From assembly GCA_944321845.1 (NCBI GenBank), contig CALUMT010000004.1, positions 16,333 to 80,332 on the forward strand: 64,000 bases of DNA, given 5' to 3'. Positions within the stretch are counted from its first letter, which is position 1. The number at the start of each line of letters is the position of its first letter. Shown one piece after another: positions 1-9,934 of this stretch. The notes beneath the pieces were generated by a model that was given only the letters and a program-made list of their open reading frames with translations, was not told the DNA's origin and did not search any database. Position numbers and translations under genes: made by a program. This DNA comes from an uncultured Butyricimonas sp. GTDB lineage: Bacteria > Bacteroidota > Bacteroidia > Bacteroidales > Marinifilaceae.

Positions 1-2994
1 TTCATTACTATTAGCCTCCTTCTGCTATCATCGTCCTTAAAATCCCAAAACTGGGCTGATTCCGTGATACAAAAAATGAGTCTAGACCAAAAAATAGGAC
101 AACTGTTCATGCTACCAGCCTACAGCAATAAAAACGAAGAACATGAACAACAATTACTGGAAGCCATAAAAAAATACCATATCGGCGGTATCATATTCTT
201 TCAAGGTACCCCGGTAAAACAGGCACTCATGACAAATCGCTTTCAAGCAGTCACAAAAATTCCTTTATTCATCGGTATGGACGCCGAAGGCGGTGTCGGA
301 TGGCGCATAAAACCGGCAATAGAATTCCCGAATCAAACTCTTCAAGGGGCTATTCGGGACACCAACCTGATTTTCCGAATCGGGAGTGCCATCGGCAAAC
401 AATGCAGGACATTAGGCATACATATCAATTTCGCCCCCGTTGTTGACATCAATATAAATCCCAAGAATCCGGTTATCGGAATCCGCTCTTTCGGGGAAGT
501 AACAACAGAAGTCAGTTCCCGTTCCATAGCCTACGCTAAAGGCCTGGCCTCGCAAGATGTATTATCCGTTGCCAAACACTTTCCCGGACATGGAGACACG
601 GACGTAGATTCTCACGAGGCATTACCCATCATCCGGCATAACAAACAACGACTTAACGAGGTAGAATTATACCCGTTCAAACAACTCGTTGAAAGCGGAA
701 TCCCCGGGATTATGATCGCCCATTTAAACGTACCCACGTATGATTCCACGCACGTTCCCGCCTCCCTTTCTTACCATGTCGTGACAGAACTATTGCGAAA
801 CCAACTACATTTTAATGGCTTATGCTTCACAGATGCCCTAAACATGAAAGGAGTAACCAACAGCCACAAAAACGGAGATGCAGAACTATCCGCTCTATTG
901 GCCGGCAATGACATTTGTCTGCAACCGGCAAATATCGAACAAGCCATAAAAAAAATAAAAAGCGCACTCAAAGAAGGACGAATCACGGAAGAATATATCA
1001 ACGAGAAATGTCTCAGAATATTGAAGGCAAAAGAAAAATATGTACTTCCCCACTTAGCCCCCGTGGACACGGCCAAGCTAATCGAACGCCTATCATCACC
1101 CGAGGCGCAAGCCATTTTACAGGAGACCTATGCAGAAGCGATCACGCTTATCAAGAATAAAAACTGGTTACTCCCCCTTACCCGATTAGATACGCTACAC
1201 ATCGCTTCGCTTAATTTTGGGAAACGTTCCTGCAGCGATTTCGAGGAGACCCTAAGCAAATACGCTCCTTGTTCCCATTTTTCTGCTTCCCCATCCATTT
1301 CGCCCGACGAAGTAAAAAAATTGATAAACCAATTAAAACCATATAACTGCATCATCGTGTATAATAGTGCGGCGAAAAACACGGCAGGCAATTCATTCGG
1401 GGCAAGCAAACACCTGGCAGACATCATAAAACAACTGAAAGGGAAAAGAATCATATTCTGCCATCCGGCAATCCCCTACGGGGTTGATTATTACAGCCAC
1501 CTTCCCATGGATGCCATACTACTAAGTTACTCCCAGGATCTCCCGGCGCAGCAATTCTTGGCACAGGCTATATTCGGGGGTATCCAGGTAAATGGCAAAC
1601 TACCTGTAAAAATCAATTTTTCCTATCCGGCAGGCAGCGGACTGTCCACTCCCAAAGTCCGATTAGGTTATCATCTACCGGAGCTCAGTGGAGTAAATTC
1701 CTTTCGCCTGGAGAAAATCGACAGTCTCTGCAATGACGCCATCCGGCAAAAGGCGACTCCCGGTTGTCAAGTACTCATCGTAAAAAACGGTTTTGTGATA
1801 TACAACAAGGCTTTCGGCTACCATACCTACAAAAAACAAACGCCCAATACCACAAATGATATTTATGACCTTGCATCATTAACCAAAATTACCGCGACTA
1901 CCCCTTGTGTCATGCAGCTGATTGACCAGCAGAAAATCGCCTTGGACACCCCCATCGGACATTATGACTATGCCATTTCCCAATCCGATAAAAAAGATTT
2001 AACTACCCGGGAACTACTCCTACACATGTCGGGTTTGAAAGCCTCATTCCCATTCTTCCATCACGCCATCGACTGGGAAAAGTTCTCCGGGAGGCTATTC
2101 AGCAGCCGTTATTCCAAGGCAAACAACACAAAATTACGAGAAAAACTGTATATCAACCCACGTTTCAAATACCGGGACAGCACCTTCAATTTCTCCGGGG
2201 GAAAAGATTACCGAATGGTTTCTCCTGATTTCTATATACACAAAGACTTTCAGGATTCCATACATCTCCTGCTTCTAACCTCTGAATTACAAGTTCCCAA
2301 ATATCGTTATAGCGATATCGGATTCGTACTATTAAAAGACATCGTGGAATCGCAAACGGCCACCCCCTTTGATATTTTCTGCCGGGAACAATTCTACTCC
2401 CGCCTGGGTGCCTACCACACGACATTCAATCCATACAGGACTCTACCGATGGAAAACATCATCCCCAGTTCAGAAGACCGCATATTTCGCAAATCTCACT
2501 TACAAGGTTATGTCCATGACCCTATCGCCGCCCTGCTTGGCGGAGTGTCCGGCAACGCGGGACTTTTCTCCACCGCGGAAGATTTGGCCAAAATCATGTA
2601 CATATTCCTCAATCACGGTCAATACGGGGGTGAACATTACATAGACTCTTCAACCATTGCCCTTTTTACCCGAGCACAACTCTCCCCGGAAAAAAACAGA
2701 CGCGGATTAGGTTTTGACAAACCAGACCGCAACCCGGATAAGAGTCCTGCCTGTCCCCTGGCTCCGTTATCCAGCTACGGACATACCGGATTCACGGGAA
2801 CCTTTGCCTGGAATGATCCGGACAATCAACTCATCTACATATTCTTATCCAACAGGACCTACCCGAATGAATACAACACGAAATTAATAAAGGAAAATAT
2901 CCGAACTCGTGTTCAGGAAGTTATATACGAAGCCCTTCTACCTGTTCTCCCTCATGAAAGTATCTTATCCCTTCCCATTCCCGGGAAAGATTAG
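1..2994 (+). CDS. GH3 beta-N-acetylhexosaminidase / serine hydrolase fusion, 5' truncated
   Basis: The reading frame is open from base 1, so the start lies outside the window. The first ~20 visible residues are a hydrophobic run (ITISLLLLSSS) resembling the end of a signal peptide, so export to the periplasm is likely. The N-terminal half is a GH3 domain with the NagZ-type signature KHFPGHGDT near visible residue 192 (general acid/base His region) and the nucleophile Asp in FTDALNMKG near residue 278. The C-terminal half is a class C beta-lactamase/penicillin-binding-like domain: SLTK (Ser ~626, Lys ~629), YSD, and HTG near base 2782. Inference: it trims peptidoglycan or other GlcNAc glycans and has a peptidase/esterase partner domain. 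This two-domain architecture is common in Bacteroidetes. An internal GTG at 64 would cut into the signal peptide and is not the true start. Confidence 0.88.
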   Translation, partial: FITISLLLLSSSLKSQNWADSVIQKMSLDQKIGQLFMLPAYSNKNEEHEQQLLEAIKKYHIGGIIFFQGTPVKQALMTNRFQAVTKIPLFIGMDAEGGVGWRIKPAIEFPNQTLQGAIRDTNLIFRIGSAIGKQCRTLGIHINFAPVVDININPKNPVIGIRSFGEVTTEVSSRSIAYAKGLASQDVLSVAKHFPGHGDTDVDSHEALPIIRHNKQRLNEVELYPFKQLVESGIPGIMIAHLNVPTYDSTHVPASLSYHVVTELLRNQLHFNGLCFTDALNMKGVTNSHKNGDAELSALLAGNDICLQPANIEQAIKKIKSALKEGRITEEYINEKCLRILKAKEKYVLPHLAPVDTAKLIERLSSPEAQAILQETYAEAITLIKNKNWLLPLTRLDTLHIASLNFGKRSCSDFEETLSKYAPCSHFSASPSISPDEVKKLINQLKPYNCIIVYNSAAKNTAGNSFGASKHLADIIKQLKGKRIIFCHPAIPYGVDYYSHLPMDAILLSYSQDLPAQQFLAQAIFGGIQVNGKLPVKINFSYPAGSGLSTPKVRLGYHLPELSGVNSFRLEKIDSLCNDAIRQKATPGCQVLIVKNGFVIYNKAFGYHTYKKQTPNTTNDIYDLASLTKITATTPCVMQLIDQQKIALDTPIGHYDYAISQSDKKDLTTRELLLHMSGLKASFPFFHHAIDWEKFSGRLFSSRYSKANNTKLREKLYINPRFKYRDSTFNFSGGKDYRMVSPDFYIHKDFQDSIHLLLLTSELQVPKYRYSDIGFVLLKDIVESQTATPFDIFCREQFYSRLGAYHTTFNPYRTLPMENIIPSSEDRIFRKSHLQGYVHDPIAALLGGVSGNAGLFSTAEDLAKIMYIFLNHGQYGGEHYIDSSTIALFTRAQLSPEKNRRGLGFDKPDRNPDKSPACPLAPLSSYGHTGFTGTFAWNDPDNQLIYIFLSNRTYPNEYNTKLIKENIRTRVQEVIYEALLPVLPHESILSLPIPGKD

Positions 2995-3063
2995 AGAAAT
3001 AATTCCGTATATTTAGAATGAATATAAAATACCCTGTTCTGTTTTACAATAACGAAAAATAGA

Positions 3064-3071
3064 TACTTTTG
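3064..3071 (+). promoter_or_regulatory. Bacteroidetes -7 promoter element for frdCAB
   Basis: TACTTTTG matches the TAnnTTTG -7 consensus exactly and lies 45 bp before the frdC start. No clean TTTG is present at the -33 position, only T-rich sequence (3042-3045). Confidence 0.5.
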
Positions 3072-3115
3072 CGGACGGAAAGAATTTATACAGTTATCAA
3101 TAAATAAACTTAATT

Positions 3116-3811
3116 ATGAGCAATTTCTTAACATCGTCGATTGGGAAAAAGTTCATCCTGAGTTTATCGGGACTTTTTCTTATTGCGTTTTTGTGCGTTC
3201 ACTTAGCACTGAATCTACTGTTGATCTTCGATAACAGTGGAGACTTATTCAACATCGGGGCTCACTTTATGGCCACGAATCCGATCATTAAAATCGTAGA
3301 ACCGATTTTGGCTATTGGATTCATTCTCCATATCGTGTTGGCTAGTATCCTGACTATCCAGAACCAAAAAGCCCGCCCCATCAAGTATGCCCGTCGTAAT
3401 CAAGGCGGCAACTGCGAATGGTCATCCCGCAACATGTACATCCTCGGGGCTGTTGTGTTGATTTTCTTGGCCGTTCACCTTTACAATTTCTGGTGGAACA
3501 TTAAATTCCCGACTCTTGGAACGCCTTTAGCAGAAACCACCGTTGACGGTGTTGCAATGGAAGACACCTATCTATTGGTATCCAGCTTATTCAAGACAAG
3601 TGTAGTTTATTGCTTACTATACATCTTGGGCGGTATTTTCTTGGGATTACACCTTACTCACGGATTCTGGTCCGCTTTCCAGTCCATCGGTTTCTGTAAC
3701 CAAATCTGGAGAAAAAGACTTGAATGTCTGGCAAAAATCTTCGCTTTCATCATTGCAGTAGGATTTTGCATTATCCCGCTTTACTTCATGTTAGGATTCG
3801 CGGGCAACTAA
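3116..3811 (+). CDS. frdC: Fumarate reductase/succinate dehydrogenase cytochrome b subunit
   Basis: A 231-residue integral membrane protein with about five hydrophobic segments, matching the single-anchor, di-heme b558 type (type B) of succinate:quinone oxidoreductase. Several His residues lie within or next to membrane segments (for example in CVHLALN near residue 30, and in LAVHLYNFWW and GLHLTHGFWS), the usual heme ligand positions. It anchors the flavoprotein and iron-sulfur subunits encoded immediately downstream (27 bp gap) and passes electrons between menaquinone and the catalytic head. In gut Bacteroidetes the complex works as a fumarate reductase making succinate; direction cannot be decided from sequence, so sdhC is an equivalent name. 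Confidence 0.93.
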   Translation: MSNFLTSSIGKKFILSLSGLFLIAFLCVHLALNLLLIFDNSGDLFNIGAHFMATNPIIKIVEPILAIGFILHIVLASILTIQNQKARPIKYARRNQGGNCEWSSRNMYILGAVVLIFLAVHLYNFWWNIKFPTLGTPLAETTVDGVAMEDTYLLVSSLFKTSVVYCLLYILGGIFLGLHLTHGFWSAFQSIGFCNQIWRKRLECLAKIFAFIIAVGFCIIPLYFMLGFAGN

Positions 3812-3838
3812 TTTATTCATGATTAAATAGACAACGTT

Positions 3839-5779
3839 ATGACAGAATTAAACGCCAAAATACCTGCGGGACCGTTAGCCGAAAAATGGTCAAACCACAA
3901 AGCACATATCGGAGTGGTAAGCCCCGCCAACAAAAAGAAATTAGATATCATCGTGGTAGGGACCGGACTTGCCGGAGGTTCTGCTGCAGCCAGTTTGGCT
4001 GAATTAGGTTACAATGTAACCGCTTTCTGCTACCAGGATTCTCCCCGCCGCGCACACTCCATCGCTGCCCAGGGAGGTATCAATGCCGCCAAGAACTACA
4101 CGAATGACAATGACTCCGTGTACAGATTGTTCTATGAAACAATCAAGGGTGGTGACTACCGCGCACGTGAAGCTAATGTTTACCGTTTGGCCGAAGTAAG
4201 TAACAACATCATCGACCAATGCGTGGCTCAAGGTGTTCCTTTCGCCCGTGATTACGGCGGTTTGCTGGCCAACCGTTCTTTCGGTGGAGCATTGGTTAGC
4301 CGTACGTTCTATGCCCGCGGTCAGACCGGACAGCAATTGTTGTTGGGTTGCTACAGCGCCATGAACCGTCAAATCGCCAAAGGGAAAGTAAAAGTATACA
4401 ACCGCCACGAAGTATTGGACGTTGTTGTAGTTGACGGTAAGGCAAGAGGTGTTATCGCCCGTAACCTGGTGACCGGACAAATTGAACGTTTCGGGGCACA
4501 TGCCGTTGTATTGGCAACGGGAGGATACGGTAACGTATTCTTCTTGTCCACGAATGCCATGGGATGTAACGGTAGCGCTGCATGGCAGGCCTACAAACGT
4601 GGTGCCATGTTCGGAAATCCCTGCTTCGTGCAGATTCACCCGACTTGTATCCCCGTTCACGGAGAACAACAAAGTAAATTGACATTGATGTCTGAATCCT
4701 TACGTAATGATGGACGTGTATGGGTTCCGAAAAAAATAGAGGATGCCAAGAAATTACAAAAAGGCGAACTCAACCCGAATGATATTCCGGACGAAGACCG
4801 TGACTTCTATCTGGAACGTCGTTATCCGGCATTCGGTAACTTGGTTCCTCGTGACGTTGCATCCCGTGCCGCAAAAGAAAGATGCGACGCTGGTTTCGGT
4901 GTAAACAATACAGGTAAAGCCGTATTCCTGGACTTCAAGTATGCGATCAAAGAACTCGGAGAAGATGTTATTCGTGAACGCTACGGGAACTTGTTCCAGA
5001 TGTACGAGAAAATCACCGCTGTTGACCCGTACCACAATCCGATGATGATTTATCCGGCTATCCACTATTCCATGGGTGGTCTTTGGGTTGACTACAACTT
5101 GATGACAACCATCCCGGGACTGTACGCTATCGGTGAATGTAACTTCTCTGATCACGGTGCTAACCGTTTGGGTGCATCCGCTTTGATGCAAGGTTTGGCT
5201 GACGGATATTTCATCCTGCCTTACACCATCGGTGACTACCTGGCAAACGAAATCCGGACCCCGAAAATCAACACCAACACGAAGGAATTCGACGAGGCCG
5301 AGAAACATGTAACCGACCGTTTACGCAAATTATACGATATCAAGGGTACGAAATCACCAGACCACTTCCATAAACTGTTAGGCCACATCATGTGGGACTA
5401 CATCGGAATGGCCCGTGACAAAGCAGGTTTGGAAAAAGCAATCAAAATGATTGCCGACTTGAAGGCCGAATTCTACAAAGACCTGCGTATCACCGGTGAA
5501 TTCACCGCTATGAACAATGAACTTGAAAAAGCAGGACGTGTTGCTGACTTCTTCGAGATTGCCGATTTGATGGCCCGTGACGCTTTGAACCGTAACGAAT
5601 CCTGCGGTGGACACTTCCGCTTGGAATCCGTAACCGAAGAAGGCGAGGCTAAACGTGATGACGAACACTACGCTTATGTTTCCGTATGGGAATACAAGGG
5701 CGACAACCAAGATCCTGAAATGCACAAGGAACCGCTCGTGTTCGAAAACATCAAGCTCGCTCAACGTTCATATAAATAA
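3839..5779 (+). CDS. frdA: Fumarate reductase/succinate dehydrogenase flavoprotein subunit
   Basis: A 646-residue catalytic subunit. The FAD-binding GTGLAGG lies at residues 41-46 and is followed by [11 protein letters not shown], in which His73 is the expected covalent FAD attachment residue. Downstream are the substrate-site motif with HPTC near residue 268, and the capping region with [13 protein letters not shown] near residue 436. It interconverts fumarate and succinate on the cytoplasmic side of the membrane. It lies second in a tight three-gene operon (27 bp after frdC, 21 bp before frdB), an order typical of type B enzymes. Length and motifs are normal for the Bacteroides family, with no sign of damage. 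Confidence 0.96.
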   Translation: MTELNAKIPAGPLAEKWSNHKAHIGVVSPANKKKLDIIVVGTGLAGGSAAASLAELGYNVTAFCYQDSPRRAHSIAAQGGINAAKNYTNDNDSVYRLFYETIKGGDYRAREANVYRLAEVSNNIIDQCVAQGVPFARDYGGLLANRSFGGALVSRTFYARGQTGQQLLLGCYSAMNRQIAKGKVKVYNRHEVLDVVVVDGKARGVIARNLVTGQIERFGAHAVVLATGGYGNVFFLSTNAMGCNGSAAWQAYKRGAMFGNPCFVQIHPTCIPVHGEQQSKLTLMSESLRNDGRVWVPKKIEDAKKLQKGELNPNDIPDEDRDFYLERRYPAFGNLVPRDVASRAAKERCDAGFGVNNTGKAVFLDFKYAIKELGEDVIRERYGNLFQMYEKITAVDPYHNPMMIYPAIHYSMGGLWVDYNLMTTIPGLYAIGECNFSDHGANRLGASALMQGLADGYFILPYTIGDYLANEIRTPKINTNTKEFDEAEKHVTDRLRKLYDIKGTKSPDHFHKLLGHIMWDYIGMARDKAGLEKAIKMIADLKAEFYKDLRITGEFTAMNNELEKAGRVADFFEIADLMARDALNRNESCGGHFRLESVTEEGEAKRDDEHYAYVSVWEYKGDNQDPEMHKEPLVFENIKLAQRSYK

Positions 5780-5800
5780 TCGTAATAAAAGAATATCATT

Positions 5801-6562
5801 ATGGCAGACAAAATATTAAAAGAACTAACCCTAAAGATATGGCGTCAAAAGGATGCGAAATCTAAAGGTGGGTTTGAAACATACAAAATTCACAATGTTT
5901 CTACCGGTAGCTCATTCCTGGAAATGCTCGATATCTTGAACGAGCAATTGGTAAGTGAAAACAAAGAACCGGTAGCTTTTGACCATGATTGCCGCGAAGG
6001 TATCTGCGGAACTTGTAGTTTGTTCATTGACGGCCGCGCACACGGACCAGACGATGATGTAACCACTTGTCAATTGCACATGCGCCGTTTCGAGGATGGA
6101 GCCACCATCACTATTGAACCCTGGCGTTGCGGTGCCTTCCCTGTAATTAAGGACTTGATCGTGGACCGCGGTGCTTACGAGAAAATCCTCCAAGCCGGTG
6201 GTTACGTGTCCGTGAACACGGGTGGAGTTCCTGATGGTAATGCAATTCCTATTCCGAAGGATAAAGCGGATGAAGCTATGGATGCCGCCGCTTGTATTGG
6301 ATGCGGAGCTTGTGCCGCTACTTGTAAGAACTCCTCGGCCATGTTGTTCGTGGCTGCCAAGGTATCACAATTGGCTCTTCTCCCGCAAGGAAAAGTTGAA
6401 GCAGCCCGCCGTGCCAAGGCCATGGTTGCCAAAATGGATGAACTCGGATTCGGTAACTGTACCAACACCGGAGCTTGCGAATCCGAGTGTCCGAAGAGCA
6501 TCTCTATCGAGCACATTGCCCGCTTGAACAGAGAGTTCTTAAAGGCCAAATTAAAAGACTAA
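5801..6562 (+). CDS. frdB: Fumarate reductase/succinate dehydrogenase iron-sulfur subunit
   Basis: A 253-residue protein with an N-terminal plant-type ferredoxin domain, C64-x4-C69-x2-C72 in CREGICGTC, for the [2Fe-2S] cluster. Two further cysteine groups, [11 protein letters not shown] near residue 165 and [12 protein letters not shown] near residue 220, bind the [4Fe-4S] and [3Fe-4S] clusters. It carries electrons between the flavin of FrdA and the hemes of FrdC. It is the last gene of the operon; a strong hairpin terminator begins 20 bp after its stop codon. Confidence 0.96.
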   Translation: MADKILKELTLKIWRQKDAKSKGGFETYKIHNVSTGSSFLEMLDILNEQLVSENKEPVAFDHDCREGICGTCSLFIDGRAHGPDDDVTTCQLHMRRFEDGATITIEPWRCGAFPVIKDLIVDRGAYEKILQAGGYVSVNTGGVPDGNAIPIPKDKADEAMDAAACIGCGACAATCKNSSAMLFVAAKVSQLALLPQGKVEAARRAKAMVAKMDELGFGNCTNTGACESECPKSISIEHIARLNREFLKAKLKD

Positions 6563-6582
6563 ATCTTTTTAAGAACCAATAC

Positions 6583-6612
6583 AAAAAACGCCTCTTTCGA
6601 GAGGCGTTTTTT
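6583..6612 (+). terminator. Rho-independent terminator of frdCAB
   Basis: A perfect 13-bp stem (6583-6595 with 6600-6612) closes on a TTCG tetraloop, with GC-rich core CGCCTCT and six T residues on the 3' arm. It sits 20 bp after frdB. The A-run on the 5' arm could let it act weakly on the other strand too. Confidence 0.92.
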
Positions 6613-6680
6613 CATTCTCACCAAGATATACTATCTTCGCACGGGCAAATCCCAAACGACACAAATAACAACCACAATCC

Positions 6681-7451
6681 ATGAAACTATTCTTCAGGGA
6701 AATCGGCCAAGGCAAACCACTGCTCATTCTCCACGGATTATGGGGAGCTTCAGAGAATTGGTTACCGGTTGCACACCTGCTGCAACAACAATTCAGGATA
6801 ATACTTCCAGACATCCGTAATCACGGACAATCTCCACACGCCGAGGAGATGAATTACCAGGCCATGAGCGACGACATTATCGAACTCATCCACGATCTCC
6901 ACCTCCCTTGTCCCCCTTCCATCGTGGGCCACTCCATGGGAGGAAAGATTCTCATGACTCTACTGCTCAAACAACCGGAACTCGTGGACAAACCCCTCGT
7001 CGTGGACATAGCTCCCCTCTCTTACTCCAGCAAGGACGGTGGCAGCCATAATAAAATCATCCATTTCATGGGCACCTTCGATCTCTCCCGATACTCATCC
7101 TGGACCCTCCTGAAAAAAGCTATTCAACAACATTTCCCCACGGAACGAGGGCAACAACTCTTCCTGAAAAACATCCGTAAAACCAGCTCCGGTTTCCAAT
7201 GGAAAATAAATCATACCGCCATTGGGCGCCATTTCGATGAAATAAGTGGCAATCCACCCGCCCAGCCTCATGCCTCCTATGACAAAGACATCACCTTCGT
7301 GAAAGGCGAATATTCACACCTCATCCCAGGATTGGAATGCCTGCAGACACAATTTCCGGCTGCCCGTCTGATCCAAATCCCCGGATGCGGACATTGGATT
7401 CACAGCGAACAGCCGGAAAAGCTGGCCGAGATAATTAAAACACATTGCTAA
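6681..7451 (+). CDS. Alpha/beta-fold hydrolase (YbfF-like esterase)
   Basis: A 256-residue alpha/beta hydrolase. Visible landmarks are the oxyanion region HGLWGASENW near residue 19, the nucleophile elbow GHSMGGK (Ser near residue 92), and a C-terminal catalytic His in GCGHWIHSEQP near residue 235. The pattern resembles E. coli YbfF-type thioesterase/esterases; substrate unknown. No signal peptide, so cytoplasmic. A TATCTTCG element (6632-6639, one mismatch from TAnnTTTG) upstream could be its -7 box. Its last 17 bp overlap the 3' end of the convergent lipoprotein gene. Confidence 0.8.
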   Translation: MKLFFREIGQGKPLLILHGLWGASENWLPVAHLLQQQFRIILPDIRNHGQSPHAEEMNYQAMSDDIIELIHDLHLPCPPSIVGHSMGGKILMTLLLKQPELVDKPLVVDIAPLSYSSKDGGSHNKIIHFMGTFDLSRYSSWTLLKKAIQQHFPTERGQQLFLKNIRKTSSGFQWKINHTAIGRHFDEISGNPPAQPHASYDKDITFVKGEYSHLIPGLECLQTQFPAARLIQIPGCGHWIHSEQPEKLAEIIKTHC

Positions 7452-8481
7452 AATTTCCCACGGCTGTGGCGTACAATACAGCCTGCAAATTAACCGAGGT
7501 ATACACGTCTCCGGCCCCTACTCCCGATTCCAGCAGTATCACCGACAGGCGAGCCTTGCAGGGAGTATCGGCCTTTACCTCGTTCAGGCGGTTAATCACT
7601 CCCATCGTGTTCGTCGTAATATCCAAACTATTCCTTTCCCCTTCCAGCAATGAGGAAACGAAATAAGGGTTCAATTCATCCCCTTCAGCATAGATTGTCA
7701 CCTGATAATAGACCCCTTCCCTTGCCAAGGAATTCCAGGAAACATTAATACCGTTCTCCCCCTTGTCCAGGTTGCCCCACTTGACATTAATATCATTCCA
7801 CGACATCTGGTCAAAATTATTTTTGCCCACCTCATCATCAAATTTCATGAAATCCCCGGAACCGATCCGACAAGAAAAACGCACACGGACATCCTCGTTC
7901 GGATGTTCAATCTTACCGCCCCAAGCCTCTCCGGACTTTTCCAGTTTCACTCTCCCCTCCTCCGTATCTGACAGCAACACGTAGGCATCTCGAACATTTT
8001 TGCTTCCAGCAAGAGAAAAACCCAACCGAGTCGTAAAACCCTCACTCCCGGCCGTACCGTTAAACTCATTCACCCAGTAAGCATCTCCCGTCAGCGACCG
8101 CAAATTCTCGTCACTCGTGTACTCGCGTGCCCCCCAACCGATTACGCTCAATGTATTTTTATTGCAATCAAGGACCCGCCAGTTTTCCCGTTCATCCTCC
8201 CAATTCATGATCAGATTATTCTCATCTGCACTCCACGTCCCCCGTCTCGTCGTCTGCCGACCGGCAAACTCCTTTTCCATCACATCATGATTTGTACTGA
8301 AATACAACACCTCCACCACGTCGTTTGATGAATAATCCCACCTGTCCCAGCAACCATTATAGAACCAATCCCGCCCCGTCAACTGCTGCTCCTCCAAAAG
8401 GAATTCCTCGTCATCATCACTACATCCAAAGAACAAATTCAGGCACAACATAGCACCTCCAATAGCTAATTTTCTCATCAT
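7435..8481 (-). CDS. Lipoprotein of unknown function
   Basis: A 348-residue protein beginning with a type II signal peptide: positive MMRK, hydrophobic stretch and lipobox FFGC, then an acidic DDDEEF typical of Bacteroidetes lipoproteins exported to the surface. I do not recognise a catalytic family. The first part (about residues 30-130) has WDRWDYSSNDVVEVLYF and similar beta-rich lipocalin-like text; the C-terminal part (about 190-340) alternates strands in a way that resembles fibronectin-like folds. Function is not assigned. A second in-frame ATG lies one codon in. It is convergent with and overlaps the hydrolase gene by 17 bp. Confidence 0.7.
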   Translation of the reverse strand: MMRKLAIGGAMLCLNLFFGCSDDDEEFLLEEQQLTGRDWFYNGCWDRWDYSSNDVVEVLYFSTNHDVMEKEFAGRQTTRRGTWSADENNLIMNWEDERENWRVLDCNKNTLSVIGWGAREYTSDENLRSLTGDAYWVNEFNGTAGSEGFTTRLGFSLAGSKNVRDAYVLLSDTEEGRVKLEKSGEAWGGKIEHPNEDVRVRFSCRIGSGDFMKFDDEVGKNNFDQMSWNDINVKWGNLDKGENGINVSWNSLAREGVYYQVTIYAEGDELNPYFVSSLLEGERNSLDITTNTMGVINRLNEVKADTPCKARLSVILLESGVGAGDVYTSVNLQAVLYATAVGNFSNVF

Positions 8482-8503
8482 TACAACCTTTAAAATATTA
8501 CAT

Positions 8504-8519
8504 CAAAGTTACAAAATTA
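8504..8519 (-). promoter_or_regulatory. Two adjacent -7-type elements upstream of the lipoprotein gene
   Basis: On the minus strand TAACTTTG (8504-8511) and TAATTTTG (8512-8519) both match TAnnTTTG. No TTTG at the expected -33 spacing was found for either, so which is used is unclear. Confidence 0.4.
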
Positions 8520-8554
8520 CCCCACAAATCATCCGGCATGAATCATGAAATAAT

Positions 8555-8562
8555 TATCTTTG
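8555..8562 (+). promoter_or_regulatory. -7 promoter element for manA
   Basis: TATCTTTG, an exact TAnnTTTG match, lies 37 bp before the manA start. No matching -33 TTTG is seen. Confidence 0.45.
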
Positions 8563-8599
8563 TTCCTAGTACAAGAATTATGCCTAAAACGAGAAACAC

Positions 8600-9568
8600 A
8601 TGCTATATCCCTTAAAATTTCATCCCCTTCTCAAGCGCAAGATCTGGGGAGGCGAACGTCTGGCAGCCAAAAGCACAGAACACCTTCATGACATCGGCGA
8701 GAGCTGGGAAATATCTGCCGTGGAGGACAATATCTCCGTCGTATCCAACGGTCTGCTCGCGGACAACGACCTGCAGGAACTCATAGAAGTATACATGGGC
8801 GAACTCGTGGGAGACAAGGTATACGAACAATTCGGCATCGAGTTTCCCCTCCTCATCAAGTATATCGACGCCACGGACAATCTCTCCGTGCAGGTGCACC
8901 CGGACGACGAGACGGCCCGGGAACGCCATAATGCTTACGGGAAAACAGAAATGTGGTACGTCGTCGATGCCGATCCCGGGGCCTCGCTCATACTCGGCTT
9001 CAATCGGGAAACTGACAAAAGCGAATACCTGCAGGCTCTCCATGCCGGTCGGCTGCCCGAACTGCTGCACACGGAAACTGTACACCCCGGCGACACCTTC
9101 TTTGTCCCGGCAGGTCTCGTGCATGCCATCAACAAAGGATGTTTCATCGCCGAGATTCAACAAACCTCCGACATCACCTACCGCATCCACGATTACAACC
9201 GATTGGGCCCAGACGGCCAACCACGGGAACTACACACGGATCTGGCAACCGATGTCATCGACTACAGCTACCATCCCCGTCACCGGGTGAATTACACCCC
9301 GACCGACAATACCCCCGTGCAACTGGTCAAGTGTCCCTACTTTACCACGAATCTTCTCGTGCTCGACCGGGATCTGGAACGGGATTATTTTCGGCTGGAC
9401 TCCTTTGTCATTTACATGTGCCTCCAGGGACGTTTTACCATCACTACCGGAGAATGTGACCCCGTACTCGTGAAACAAGGCGAAACGGTACTGATCCCCG
9501 CCTGTTTCAAGAACATCACCCTCTATCCTGACGAAGTGACCCGCCTGCTTGAAATATATATTGATTGA
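8600..9568 (+). CDS. manA: Mannose-6-phosphate isomerase, class I
   Basis: A 322-residue cupin-fold isomerase that interconverts mannose 6-phosphate and fructose 6-phosphate, feeding GDP-mannose/fucose synthesis or mannose catabolism. Motifs: KRKIWGGERL at the start, the zinc-binding LSVQVHPDD (near residue 96, Gln and His ligands), the Glu in GKTEMWYV, and the later metal-binding His in VPAGLVHAI. The length fits the short Bacillus-type ManA rather than the ~390-residue E. coli enzyme. A single gene with its own -7 element. Confidence 0.92.
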   Translation: MLYPLKFHPLLKRKIWGGERLAAKSTEHLHDIGESWEISAVEDNISVVSNGLLADNDLQELIEVYMGELVGDKVYEQFGIEFPLLIKYIDATDNLSVQVHPDDETARERHNAYGKTEMWYVVDADPGASLILGFNRETDKSEYLQALHAGRLPELLHTETVHPGDTFFVPAGLVHAINKGCFIAEIQQTSDITYRIHDYNRLGPDGQPRELHTDLATDVIDYSYHPRHRVNYTPTDNTPVQLVKCPYFTTNLLVLDRDLERDYFRLDSFVIYMCLQGRFTITTGECDPVLVKQGETVLIPACFKNITLYPDEVTRLLEIYID

Positions 9569-9934
9569 TCCTCTCCCCGGGAACGGACGAAAAAAATTTG
9601 CATTTCCCCGTTCCCGGGAGAAAAGGACATACCCCCACACCATCACTCTCCATTACAGTCTCCAAGCCTCCCTCGCTCTACCCGCTTTTTCTCCATCCTC
9701 TCTCCATCACAAGAGAGTAACTCATCAAAAGCCACATTCAACCGCTAAAACCAGCAAGTGATCAGCAGGAAATCAGCCAATCAACAGACTCTATCATAAA
9801 TCCATGTCAAGGAAAGCCCGAGCAGCATCCCTCAATGAGGCAATTCCTATTTCTCCACAAAAAAATCCATCCTGAAACAAAGAGAAAAGAATAAATACCT
9901 ACCTTCGTGCATACTAACGAACAACCACTTTACC
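9569..9934. other. Gene-free spacer with a GC-rich dyad
   Basis: No plausible coding sequence. It contains an inverted repeat at 9572-9621: arms TCTCCCCGGGAACGG and CCGTTCCCGGGAGA (14 paired bases, one bulged C) around an A/T-rich loop. No T-run follows on either strand, so it is not a classical terminator, though it starts 3 bp after the manA stop and may stabilise or end that transcript. A weak -7-like TACCTTCG (9900-9907) precedes the phosphoesterase gene. Nothing else was recognised. Confidence 0.55.

Noticed and set aside
4004-4672. 222-codon minus-strand ORF within frdA
   Set aside because: frdA has full family motifs through this stretch, so this is a codon-bias shadow.
9572-9621. GC-rich dyad after manA as a rho-independent terminator
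   Set aside because: No T-run follows the stem on either strand; listed only as an inverted repeat in the spacer.
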